A stretch of DNA of 8,408 nucleotides, from NCBI GenBank assembly GCA_937895465.1, contig CALAYY010000094.1, positions 1 through 8,408 on the forward strand, given 5' to 3'. This document shows positions 1-6,608 of the stretch, in pieces. Each line of letters starts with the position of its first letter. Position 1 is the stretch's first letter. The notes beneath the pieces are model-generated. The model was not told where the DNA came from, did no database searches, and saw nothing but the letters and a program-made list of their open reading frames with translations. Made by a program: the position numbers and the translations under genes. The DNA is from an uncultured Clostridia bacterium. Lineage in GTDB: Bacteria > Bacillota > Clostridia > Christensenellales > DUVY01.

Positions 1-20
1 CTCACACCTTTGTTTATAGC

Positions 21-45
21 AAAAAAGCCCCTAAAGGGCTTTTTT
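21..45. terminator. Bidirectional intrinsic terminator
   Basis: A 10-bp perfect stem (AAAAAAGCCC at 21-30 pairing with GGGCTTTTTT at 36-45) surrounds the 5-base loop CTAAA. Each strand ends in a run of six T, so it can stop transcripts from either side. It lies 22 bases past the stop codon of the minus-strand gene at 68-778 and probably also serves a plus-strand gene to the left of the window. Confidence 0.9.
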
Positions 46-67
46 GTGTTTGTATGAAAATCTAAAT

Positions 68-778
68 TTAATGTTCCAAAAGAAAAATTATTTTTTGAGC
101 CGCAGCTGGCAGATAGGGCGACAGCATGTTAAGTGCATCAATAAAATCTTTGAAAAGCTTTTCTTCTTTTTCGTTATTAAGAACACAGTTTTTAAAGAAT
201 TTGAAAAGCCTCAAAACTTCAGGCTTTCTTTTGATAACAATACCGTCCTTGGCTTTGTTAATACTGTTTTCAAGGTCATTCAAAAGCTTAATAATATCTT
301 CAGAATTATCAGGTTTTGAATCGCCTATTTCAAAGCTAGCCTCTTTACACCAAACTTCATATTCTGCATCGTCATGAGAAAACTTAATGTTTTTTCTATC
401 CTGAGAAATCGATTTGATAATATAAACCTGATTATTATTAGTGTTTAGCAGCCTATCCTCTACTCCCACAGAATCACTTATACGATATAAAATGGTTTTA
501 CTGCTCAAATTTACTCTGGCAAATAAAGGTCTTTTTGCATTTTGATTAACCAGTGAAGTCGCCTCTAATTCAAAAGCAGCTTTTTTCATCTTTTCTAGTT
601 TTGTTTGGTCTGCAAAATCTCTTATAGAATCTACAATATTGACAGTACGCTTATTGGCTTGGGGAATTTCTTTATTGTTTACGAGATTCTTTTCAAAAGC
701 ATCACGGAATGTATCAAATTTATCATTCTCTTTTTCACCATTGCCTTTATTGGGAACTTTTTTTGAAGTATCGCTCAT
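68..778 (-). CDS. Uncharacterised charged soluble protein, 236 aa
   Basis: I do not recognise the family. The protein has no signal peptide and no membrane segment, so it is probably cytoplasmic. Residues 1-45 are very rich in Lys, Asp, Glu and Asn and look disordered. Residues 46-75 look helical. Residues 83-150 have an alternating hydrophobic pattern suggesting a small beta-rich domain (ARVNLSSKTILYRIS, QVYIIKSISQ, EYEVWCKEASFEI). Residues 158-236 look helical, with a hydrophobic end near PYLPAAAQKIIFLL. There are two Cys (144, 198) and no zinc-ligand cluster. The start is firm: AAGGAGG (plus-strand CCTCCTT, 784-790) sits 5 bases upstream of the ATG. It is a single-gene unit, separated from guaB by the 888-908 terminator and carrying its own -10. 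Codon and base use look like the neighbouring genes. It is a real gene by ORF length, ribosome-binding site, promoter and terminator; the function is unknown. Confidence 0.85.
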   Translation of the reverse strand: MSDTSKKVPNKGNGEKENDKFDTFRDAFEKNLVNNKEIPQANKRTVNIVDSIRDFADQTKLEKMKKAAFELEATSLVNQNAKRPLFARVNLSSKTILYRISDSVGVEDRLLNTNNNQVYIIKSISQDRKNIKFSHDDAEYEVWCKEASFEIGDSKPDNSEDIIKLLNDLENSINKAKDGIVIKRKPEVLRLFKFFKNCVLNNEKEEKLFKDFIDALNMLSPYLPAAAQKIIFLLEH

Positions 779-810
779 GTCTTCCTCCTTGGTTAGTAGC
801 TGTTAAAAAC

Positions 811-839
811 ATTATAACAAATTATTAAGATAAATTCCA
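811..839 (-). promoter_or_regulatory. Promoter of the 236-aa gene (extended -10)
   Basis: On the minus strand TGTTATAAT (plus 811-819) is a perfect -10 hexamer TATAAT with the upstream TG of an extended -10. At 17-base spacing the -35 position reads TGGAAT (834-839), which is weak and fits an extended -10 promoter. The predicted start leaves a short leader containing the AAGGAGG site. Confidence 0.6.
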
Positions 840-887
840 TTATTTGCTAAAAATATATAAAATTTCTTTATAAACGTCCTAAAAGAA

Positions 888-908
888 GTCCGCTTATAAA
901 AAGCGGAC
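888..908 (-). terminator. Intrinsic terminator of the GNAT-guaB unit
   Basis: An 8-bp perfect stem (GTCCGCTT 888-895 with AAGCGGAC 901-908) has a 5-base loop. On the minus strand it is followed by TTCTTTTA. The stem begins 5 bases past the guaB stop codon. It separates guaB from the independently promoted gene at 68-778. Confidence 0.85.
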
Positions 909-913
909 ATAAA

Positions 914-2377
914 TTAGCAATTATTATTTTTTACACTGTAGTTAGGAGCTTCTTTTGTTATTGAAATATCGTGAGGATGATTTTCTATCAAGGAAGCACC
1001 TGTTATTTTTACAAATCTTGCATTCTTTCTCAAAGCATCTATATCTTTTGTACCGCAATATCCCATAGCTGATTTCAAGCCGCCGACCAATTGAAACACG
1101 ATATCAGACAACATGCCTCTATAAGGCACTCTGCCTTCAACACCTTCAGGAACAAGCTTAGATGCGTCTTCTTGAAAATATCTGTCTTTTGAACCCTGAG
1201 CCATTGCGCCCAAAGAACCCATTCCTCTGTATGTCTTAAAGCTTCTGCCTTGATATATTTCCATTTCGCCTGGGCTTTCTAATGTTCCGGCAAAAAGACT
1301 TCCTATCATTATAGCACTTGACCCTGCGCCCAATGCCTTAGAAATATCTCCCGAGTATTTCACACCGCCGTCAGCAATAATTCTTTTGCCGAACTTGTCA
1401 GCTTCTTCAGCACAATCCATTACGGCTGTAAGCTGAGGCACTCCCACACCTGTTACTACACGGGTAGTACATATAGAACCTGGACCTATACCTACTTTAA
1501 CAATATCCACTCCTCTATCAATCAACGCTTTTGTTGCTTCTGCGGTGGCAACATTACCTGCAATAAGCGTTATATCAGGGAACTTGCTCTTTAAAAGTTC
1601 AACCTTTTTTAACACTCCCGCACTATGACCGTGAGCAGTATCAATAGCCAAAACATCCACCTTGGCTTCTATCAATGCCTTAGCTCTTTCAATTGTATCA
1701 GCGCCTGTACCCACAGCAGCACCCACTAACAGCCTGCCGTTGAGGTCTTTTGCCGCATTAGGATACTGAATGTTTTTTTCAATATCTTTTATAGTAATTA
1801 AGCCTTTTAGGTTAAAATCTTTATCAACAATAGGAAGTTTTTCTATACGGTGTTTTCCCAAAATCTGCTGTGCTTCTTTTAGAGTTGTTCCTACAGGAGC
1901 AGTTATAAGATTTTCTTTGGTCATAATGTTTTTTATAGGCTGGTCAAAATTGGTTTCAAATCTCAAATCTCTATTAGTCAGTATGCCTACTAATTTCCCT
2001 TTACTCGTAATCGGAACGCCGCTTATTTTGTACTTTGCCATAAGTGCCAAAGCGTCACTAACCAAATCATCAGGATGAAGATAAAACGGATCAGTTATTA
2101 CTCCATGCTCACTTCTTTTAACTTTATCAACATGCTCCGCCTGAATTTCTATGGGCATATTTTTATGTATTATACCTACACCGCCTTCACGTGCCATAGC
2201 AATAGCCAGTTTGTATTCTGTAACAGTATCCATTGCAGCACTTAATAAGGGAATGTTTAATCTGATTTTTGGGGAAAGCTGAACGGATGTATCCACATCT
2301 CTGGGTAAAACAGAAGATGCTGCGGGTATTAATAACACATCGTCAAAAGTCAGTCCCTCTTTGATTATTTTGTCCAT
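914..2377 (-). CDS. guaB: IMP dehydrogenase (EC 1.1.1.205)
   Basis: This cytoplasmic enzyme oxidises IMP to XMP with NAD+, the committing step of guanine nucleotide synthesis. At 487 residues it has normal full length. The barrel begins with GLTFDDVLLIPA (8-19) and SAAMDTVTE (46-54). A tandem CBS (Bateman) pair is inserted at about 96-203, with GVPI at 120-123 and NRDL at 135-138. The barrel resumes at about 215 with IDTAHGHS (245-252). The catalytic loop GIGPGSICTTR (296-306) places the nucleophile at Cys303 and forms the monovalent-cation site. DGGV (336-339), GSLFAG (359-364) and YRGMGS (383-388) bind the IMP phosphate. The mobile flap contains Arg399-Tyr400 (DRYF), followed by PEGVEGRV (410-417). 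The start is supported by AAGGAG (plus 2384-2389), 6 bases before the ATG. It lies 26 bases downstream of the GNAT gene and is probably co-transcribed with it. No purine riboswitch is visible. The product is certain. Confidence 0.98.
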   Translation of the reverse strand: MDKIIKEGLTFDDVLLIPAASSVLPRDVDTSVQLSPKIRLNIPLLSAAMDTVTEYKLAIAMAREGGVGIIHKNMPIEIQAEHVDKVKRSEHGVITDPFYLHPDDLVSDALALMAKYKISGVPITSKGKLVGILTNRDLRFETNFDQPIKNIMTKENLITAPVGTTLKEAQQILGKHRIEKLPIVDKDFNLKGLITIKDIEKNIQYPNAAKDLNGRLLVGAAVGTGADTIERAKALIEAKVDVLAIDTAHGHSAGVLKKVELLKSKFPDITLIAGNVATAEATKALIDRGVDIVKVGIGPGSICTTRVVTGVGVPQLTAVMDCAEEADKFGKRIIADGGVKYSGDISKALGAGSSAIMIGSLFAGTLESPGEMEIYQGRSFKTYRGMGSLGAMAQGSKDRYFQEDASKLVPEGVEGRVPYRGMLSDIVFQLVGGLKSAMGYCGTKDIDALRKNARFVKITGASLIENHPHDISITKEAPNYSVKNNNC

Positions 2378-2403
2378 TTATAACTCCTTGAAAAAAAACT
2401 TTT

Positions 2404-2976
2404 TTAATATAATTGATTAACAATCCAATCGTCTTTTAATATCGCATAGAGGTATTCATCACGCCACTGTTCCTGTATCATACACTTTTCTCTAAAACAC
2501 CCTTCTCTTTTCATTCCCAGTTTTTCCATAACATGATATGAATGATAATTTTCTGTATCACAAGTTGCTATAACACGGTGCGCGTCCAAGTGCTTAAATG
2601 CGATATAACACAAAGCCTTGGAAAGTTCAGTGGCATACCCTTTTCCCCATGCAGATTTTTTTAGGCAATAGCCTATCATATATTCTTTATCTCTTTTGCT
2701 TTCAATATACAATCCGCAGCCGCCAAGCAATTCCTTGTTTTGTTTCAAAATAACAGCATGCTCACCGCAAAATCCATTATCGCTTTTTTTTCTATTTTTT
2801 ATGGCACGGGAAAGAAAATTTTTGGTGTCTTTATATGAATTAGGTCCCCAGGGCATAAACCTGCAGACCTCTAAATCAGTTGAATATTGATGCACATCGT
2901 AAAAATCGCCTTTTTTAAACGGACGTAAAATTAACCTATTGGTAATTATTGTCTTACTTTCAATGTGAATTTCCAT
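2404..2976 (-). CDS. GNAT acetyltransferase, RimJ/RimL type
   Basis: A 190-residue single-domain N-acetyltransferase using acetyl-CoA. Residue numbers below count from the upstream TTG at 2994; subtract 6 for the ATG start used here. The family N-terminus is TNRLILRPFKKGDF (18-31). Motif A is SAWGKGYATE (114-123), whose GKG loop binds the CoA pyrophosphate. Motif B is ENYHSYHVMEKLGM (148-161), where the Asn and first Tyr/Ser region and the EKLGM turn are typical. A strand with WRDEYLYAIL (177-186) closes the fold. RimJ/RimL relatives acetylate ribosomal protein N-termini, but many members act on small molecules or antibiotics, so the substrate is unknown. The ATG at 2976 is preferred because the promoter predicts transcription starting near 2997, which would leave a leader of about 3 bases for TTG. 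The ribosome-binding site before the ATG is weak. It is the first gene of a unit with guaB. No functional link to guaB is apparent. Confidence 0.9.
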   Translation of the reverse strand: MEIHIESKTIITNRLILRPFKKGDFYDVHQYSTDLEVCRFMPWGPNSYKDTKNFLSRAIKNRKKSDNGFCGEHAVILKQNKELLGGCGLYIESKRDKEYMIGYCLKKSAWGKGYATELSKALCYIAFKHLDAHRVIATCDTENYHSYHVMEKLGMKREGCFREKCMIQEQWRDEYLYAILKDDWIVNQLY

Positions 2977-3003
2977 GTTATAAAACACTACCAAATTTTT
3001 ATT

Positions 3004-3032
3004 ATTTTATCATAAGTGCATTATTTTGTCAA
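3004..3032 (-). promoter_or_regulatory. Sigma-A-type promoter of the GNAT-guaB unit
   Basis: The minus strand carries a perfect TTGACA (-35, plus 3027-3032), a 17-base spacer and TAAAAT (-10, plus 3004-3009). This is the best promoter match in the window. Transcription should begin near 2997, which bears on the choice of start codon for the acetyltransferase gene. Confidence 0.8.
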
Positions 3033-3066
3033 AAAATATTCTATTCTAATATTCTTTTTTTGTTCA

Positions 3067-3072
3067 TATAAT
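3067..3072 (+). promoter_or_regulatory. Probable -10 of the lipoprotein gene
   Basis: A perfect TATAAT lies 30 bases before the ATG at 3103. The matching -35 region (TTCTAA at 3044-3049, 17-base spacing) is weak. It is divergent from the promoter at 3004-3032, with the two -35 regions about a dozen bases apart. The downstream Shine-Dalgarno is GAGGT (3090-3094), 8 bases from the ATG. Confidence 0.5.
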
Positions 3073-3102
3073 TATATGGAATTAAATATGAGGTCATAAT
3101 AT

Positions 3103-3804
3103 ATGAAAAAGATATCTTTATTATTATTATCGCTTTTTATAACTCTTTCTTTTATTAATATAGGCTGTTCAGGCAAAATACCGTCTGAGGTTAAAAAGAA
3201 TCTTTCTGAAGTAAGAACAAATATTTATGAAGCAACCAACGACAATATTTCAGTCAATATCATAACAGGACAAAGGGAAGAGCCGTATGTGTTAAACGGA
3301 ACTGCTGAAGGAATGAATGATTATACCGTAATAACCATTATTCCTGAAAATCCAGATAATATCTCGGCAGATATAACATATAACTATTTTCTAAAAACAG
3401 GTAAAAAAGACTATAGCGGTTCTTTTACTTTACATCCTTTCGGCAACAGTTATGCGGCAGAAATCTCAGAAAAAATTAATGTTAACAGTGTTGAATTAAA
3501 AGTAACAGCAACCAAAGATGATTGGAATTTTAACGAAAGCCTTGTAATGGAATCAATTTTGACAGAAAATATGATAAATTGGGAAGACGCCCTCTTAATC
3601 GGAATGAATACTCTCAAAGATTCAATTTCTCCCATGTATAACAAAAAGGACTTAAAAGCTGAAGTATATGTCAAGCTGTTATGTGATCCGTTAGGCAAAA
3701 CTTCAGACCATTATTGGTATGTGGCATTTGCTGACGGCAAAAAGATTGCTTCTGCACTCATTGACCCGATAAGCAAAGAAATACTAGCCTTAAGAGAAGA
3801 ATAA
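3103..3804 (+). CDS. Predicted lipoprotein with PepSY-like C-terminus
   Basis: A 233-residue exported protein. Residues 1-21 are a lipoprotein signal peptide: MKK, then a hydrophobic core LLLLSLFITLSFINIG, then Cys22, the likely lipid-modified residue. Position -3 is Asn, which is not standard for a lipobox. The mature part is hydrophilic and probably beta-rich. Residues 45-155 contain alternating strands (TVITII, ISADITYNYFL, SGSFTLHPFG, VELKVTAT) that suggest an immunoglobulin- or sandwich-like fold. Residues 160-172 (WEDALLIGMNTLK) look helical. The segment from 185 to 232 (AEVYVKLL, then HYWYVAFADGK and ALIDPISKEILAL) resembles a PepSY unit, in which a strand is followed by D-P-x-(S/T)-K-E-I-L. 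PepSY modules are often extracytoplasmic and can modulate peptidases, but no peptidase is adjacent. It is a single-gene unit ending at the 3853-3890 terminator. I do not recognise the whole-protein family; the surface location is well supported and the role is unknown. Confidence 0.85.
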   Translation: MKKISLLLLSLFITLSFINIGCSGKIPSEVKKNLSEVRTNIYEATNDNISVNIITGQREEPYVLNGTAEGMNDYTVITIIPENPDNISADITYNYFLKTGKKDYSGSFTLHPFGNSYAAEISEKINVNSVELKVTATKDDWNFNESLVMESILTENMINWEDALLIGMNTLKDSISPMYNKKDLKAEVYVKLLCDPLGKTSDHYWYVAFADGKKIASALIDPISKEILALREE

Positions 3805-3817
3805 GTTAGTTTAATTT

Positions 3818-3849
3818 TCGCCCAAAACCCAACAGACATATCAGGGCGA
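3818..3849. repeat. Inverted repeat after the lipoprotein gene
   Basis: TCGCCC (3818-3823) and GGGCGA (3844-3849) form a 6-bp stem with a 20-base loop. It sits between the lipoprotein stop codon and the main terminator. Neither strand has a U-run directly after it, so it is not itself a typical terminator. It may be an mRNA 3'-end stem or a chance pairing. Confidence 0.35.
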
Positions 3850-3852
3850 CCA

Positions 3853-3890
3853 AAAAGGCAGACGGCTGATAAAAAGGCTGTCTGCTTTTT
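3853..3890. terminator. Shared bidirectional terminator of convergent genes
   Basis: The core stem GCAGAC (3858-3863) pairs with GTCTGC (3880-3885). It extends inward through GGCT/GGCT with G-U pairs and outward through an A-run and a T-run (TTTTT 3886-3890). The plus strand ends in TTTTTATATTTT and the minus strand ends in TTTTTGG, so both directions can terminate. The right arm reaches the stop codon of the minus-strand corC-like gene (3889-3891). Confidence 0.85.
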
Positions 3891-5208
3891 ATATTTTATC
3901 TTTATCGTTTTTGATTTTTTCTACTCTTGCAGAAATTATATTATGGTCTTTGATTTCATCTATTTTGATAAGAATCTCTTCGTCTTCGAGTTCCATAACT
4001 GTTCCGTCATCAGGTATATAACCTATAAGTCCAAAAACATAGCCTGAAAATGTGTCAATTTCTTTAAACGGTAAATCAACACCCAACTTTTTGGAAGCTT
4101 CTTCCAAAGATAAATCTCCTGTTATAATCCATTCGTTATCAGCGACCTGTTCTATAAAGGGATCGTCTTCGCCATCTACATCGTCAATATCCCCTACAAG
4201 CTGTCCCAGTAAATCATTAAGCGTTATTATCCCTGAAAAACCGCCCCTCTCATCTAGCACAATTGCAAAATGCTGTCTGTTCTTTTTCATATTATAAAAC
4301 AAAACATCAGCATATACAGTTTCAGGAACAAAATAAGGCGGTTTGATAGCTTTTTCCAATATATTCTCTTTGGTCTTATCTTTTTGAACAAGGTAATGTT
4401 TTATACTTAAAACACCGATAACATCATCAATATCCTCTTTACATACAGGATAAAAAGAATGCTTAGATGATATTATTGTTTTTTGCCAATCATCAATTTC
4501 ATCAAGCCATAGAATAACAACATCTATTCTATACGTCATAATATCAGCCGCAGTTATATCATCAAATCTAAAAACATTTTGAATTAATTCCCTTTCATTA
4601 TTGTCAATATTGCCATCGTTATTAGCAGCCTCAACCATAAGCTTAATTTCTTCTTCAGTATTTTTTGAACTCACTTTATTCGGGTCAATCTTAAAAATCC
4701 TTAAGATTCCGTTAGTAGATACCGTTAAAATCCAAACAAGAGGTGTGAATACTGTTGATATAAGTGATACAAATCCCGACATCTTTAAAGCCAATTTTTC
4801 GGATGACCGCATTGCAATTCTTTTGGGCACAAGTTCTCCAAAAACAAGAGTAAAATATGATAATACTATAGTAATCGCAATAACTGAAATAGTATTAAGT
4901 GTATCCGTAGGAATTTTCACGCCTAAACCCACAAGCCAATTAACTATATAATCCGAAAAATTATCAGCGGCAAAGGCACTTGCCAAAAATCCTGCAAACG
5001 TTATACCTACCTGTATTGTAGCCAAAAACCCTGCTGGTTTGGATATAAGGTTTATTAACCGTTTTGCTCTCTTATCGCCGTCTTGAGATAATTTTTCTAA
5101 TTTGTTTCCATTGGTTGTCAAGACGGCAATTTCTGCACTTGCAAAAGCTGCATTAACTAATATTAGTATTATTTGAAACAATAACTGCCAAATTAATTTT
5201 TGCGGCAT
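3889..5208 (-). CDS. CNNM/CorC (hemolysin C) family transporter
   Basis: An integral membrane protein of 439 residues, normal for the family. Bacterial relatives such as MpfA of Bacillus and Staphylococcus are implicated in magnesium efflux; others are annotated CorC or HlyC. Numbering below counts from the upstream GTG; subtract 2 for the ATG start used here. A CNNM (DUF21) membrane domain spans 1-195. Its helices lie near 8-30, 62-83, 106-129 and 146-170, with ASAEIAVLTT (25-34) and the signature FGELVPKRIA (125-134), whose Glu127 lies in the region that binds the ion in CorC structures. A CBS pair lies at about 224-280 (MTYRIDVV, FYPVCKED) and 285-342 (HFAIVLDERGGFSGIITLNDLL). A CorC_HlyC domain follows at 352-435 (WIITGDLSLEEASKKLG, FSGYVFGLIGYIP). 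The tail is Lys- and Asp-rich. It is transcribed alone; no convincing promoter is visible in the short AT-rich gap upstream. There is no evidence that it is a haemolysin. The family is certain; the ion is inferred. Confidence 0.95.
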   Translation of the reverse strand: MPQKLIWQLLFQIILILVNAAFASAEIAVLTTNGNKLEKLSQDGDKRAKRLINLISKPAGFLATIQVGITFAGFLASAFAADNFSDYIVNWLVGLGVKIPTDTLNTISVIAITIVLSYFTLVFGELVPKRIAMRSSEKLALKMSGFVSLISTVFTPLVWILTVSTNGILRIFKIDPNKVSSKNTEEEIKLMVEAANNDGNIDNNERELIQNVFRFDDITAADIMTYRIDVVILWLDEIDDWQKTIISSKHSFYPVCKEDIDDVIGVLSIKHYLVQKDKTKENILEKAIKPPYFVPETVYADVLFYNMKKNRQHFAIVLDERGGFSGIITLNDLLGQLVGDIDDVDGEDDPFIEQVADNEWIITGDLSLEEASKKLGVDLPFKEIDTFSGYVFGLIGYIPDDGTVMELEDEEILIKIDEIKDHNIISARVEKIKNDKDKI

Positions 5209-5213
5209 AATCA

Positions 5214-5218
5214 CTCCT
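5214..5218 (-). promoter_or_regulatory. Ribosome-binding site fixing the corC-like start
   Basis: The minus strand reads AGGAG, then TGATT, then ATG (5208). The longest reading frame would begin at a GTG at 5214, but that codon overlaps the Shine-Dalgarno itself. The ATG 5 bases downstream of AGGAG is therefore the likely start. Confidence 0.8.
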
Positions 5219-5260
5219 GTAATTTAGTGTTTTAATATATTTCAATTTAATACCGCAAAA

Positions 5261-5285
5261 TAAAAAACATCTCAACTTGAGATGT
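5261..5285 (-). terminator. Intrinsic terminator of the punA-mtaD operon
   Basis: ACATCTCAA (5267-5275) and TTGAGATGT (5277-5285) are perfect inverted repeats, giving at least 7 bp of stem with a 5-base loop AACTT. On the minus strand the stem runs into TTTTTTATTTT. It begins 16 bases past the mtaD stop codon. Confidence 0.85.
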
Positions 5286-5300
5286 CTTAAACCATTTATT

Positions 5301-6581
5301 TTAGATTTGACTTTTTAATCTTTTTATAGAATTGTTGCATTTTTGATACACTTCTTCAGGGCTGATACCGATATCATATTTTCCGTTTTCATATAATATC
5401 TTGCCTTTTACCATAGTAAGAACTATATTTTTGGAGCTAGCTGAACAAACAATATTATTAACAATGTTATTAATAGGCTGCATATTAGGCTGTTCCAAGC
5501 TAATAGCCGTTATATCTGCATCACTTCCTACTTCTAAAACTCCTGAAGAATTTCGTAGAGCCTTTGCTCCGTTCAAGGTCGCCATTTCAAGCACTTTTTT
5601 GGCAGAAACGGCAGAAGCATCGTTATTAACAACCTTTGATAAAACCGCCGCAAGATAAATTTCTCTAAACATATCCAATGCGTTATTGCTGGCAGCTCCA
5701 TCAGTTCCGATTGCTACATTTATCCCCTCTTTTAAAAAGCTGTCAATATCGGCTATACCGCTTGCTAATTTTAGATTGCTAGAAGGATTAGTTACTATAC
5801 TGACATTTTTTTGATTAAGCAGTTCAATATCCTTTTTGTCAAGATGAACACAATGATAAGCATTGCCGCCATAATCAAAGATTCCGTGATTTATTAGGTA
5901 TTGAGCAGGCGTCATGCCAAACTCTGATATACAGCTTTCAACTTCAGATGCTGTTTCTGATAAATGAGTGCAAACTTCGGCTTTATACTTTTTTGATAAC
6001 TCTGCAATACCTTTTATCAAATTGTCACTTGCTGTATATTGAGCATGAAAACCTAATTTATAAGAACATAACGGCGAATAAGAATTATATTTTACATACT
6101 TCTGCTCAAGATATTCTAGTTTTTCATCAGTTTTGCCGTCTATATCCATAGCTGTACCAATTCCAACAACCTTTATTTGCGAATCAATACAAGCTTGTAT
6201 AACATGCTCTTGAAAAAAATACATATCGGCTATTGCCGTAATTCCGCTGGATAAATATTCCATAGTTGCAAGACGAGTGCCATAATAGCAATCTTCTTCT
6301 GTCATCTTGTTTTCTATTGGAAAAATATATTTTTCAAGCCAAACTTTTAGGGGCTGGTCATCACAATAACTTCTTAAAAGTGTCATAGGCGAATGTGTAT
6401 GACAATTAGAAAAACCATGCATGACAACCGCATTATGCATATCAATATTCCTGTCCCATTTTTTTGAAGTGCTTTTAGAATTGCCTATATAAACAATCTT
6501 GCCTTCGCTGATATGTATTTCGCCAAAACTGATATCAAAATTGCCGTTAAGTATATAGGCATTATATAACCGTATATTCAT
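5301..6581 (-). CDS. mtaD: MtaD-type adenosine-derivative deaminase (amidohydrolase)
   Basis: A 426-residue amidohydrolase-superfamily enzyme of the SAH / 5'-methylthioadenosine / 5'-deoxyadenosine deaminase group, which hydrolyses the 6-amino group of the purine using one metal ion. Residues 1-55 and about 350-400 form the small beta-sandwich (GSDADITAI 352-360). The barrel supplies metal ligands His61 and His63 (NCHTHSPM), His179 (GFHAQYT), His206 with catalytic Glu209 (THLSET) and Asp294 (GTDGAASNN). His243 and His246 lie in YHCVHL. Trp81 and Glu90 (WLEKYIFPIEN) align with nucleoside-contact residues of the Thermotoga SAH deaminase, from memory. The motif normally written GPHAPYT reads GFHAQYT here. 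The gene starts 15 bases after the punA stop codon, with AGGG as ribosome-binding site, so translation is probably coupled. The PNP partner supports deamination followed by phosphorolysis. Related guanine deaminases or TrzA/AtzA-like chlorohydrolases share the motifs but fit this context less well. The exact substrate is not settled. Confidence 0.9.
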   Translation of the reverse strand: MNIRLYNAYILNGNFDISFGEIHISEGKIVYIGNSKSTSKKWDRNIDMHNAVVMHGFSNCHTHSPMTLLRSYCDDQPLKVWLEKYIFPIENKMTEEDCYYGTRLATMEYLSSGITAIADMYFFQEHVIQACIDSQIKVVGIGTAMDIDGKTDEKLEYLEQKYVKYNSYSPLCSYKLGFHAQYTASDNLIKGIAELSKKYKAEVCTHLSETASEVESCISEFGMTPAQYLINHGIFDYGGNAYHCVHLDKKDIELLNQKNVSIVTNPSSNLKLASGIADIDSFLKEGINVAIGTDGAASNNALDMFREIYLAAVLSKVVNNDASAVSAKKVLEMATLNGAKALRNSSGVLEVGSDADITAISLEQPNMQPINNIVNNIVCSASSKNIVLTMVKGKILYENGKYDIGISPEEVYQKCNNSIKRLKSQI

Positions 6582-6582
6582 A

Positions 6583-6608
6583 ATTACCCTATTGCATTAC
6601 CCTATTGC
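6583..6608. repeat. Perfect 13-bp tandem duplication at the punA-mtaD junction
   Basis: ATTACCCTATTGC occurs at 6583-6595 and again immediately at 6596-6608. On the minus strand each copy reads GCAATAGGGTAAT. The first copy encodes the last PNP codons (Ala-Ile-Gly-stop); the second is non-coding and supplies the AGGG ribosome-binding site just before the mtaD ATG. Confidence 0.95.

Noticed and set aside
44..319. Open reading frame on the plus strand opposite the 236-aa gene, and similar frames opposite guaB, corC-like, mtaD and punA
   Set aside because: They lie antisense within well-supported genes, lack ribosome-binding sites and show low-complexity composition without recognisable domains.
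2378..2403. A8-C-T6 tract between the acetyltransferase gene and guaB as a terminator or attenuator
   Set aside because: The arms are only A and T with no usable loop and no GC stem, so a stable hairpin is not expected.
3889..5208. Reading the CorC/HlyC-family protein as a haemolysin
   Set aside because: The domain order CNNM-CBS-CBS-CorC_HlyC is that of ion-transport proteins; the haemolysin label is historical.
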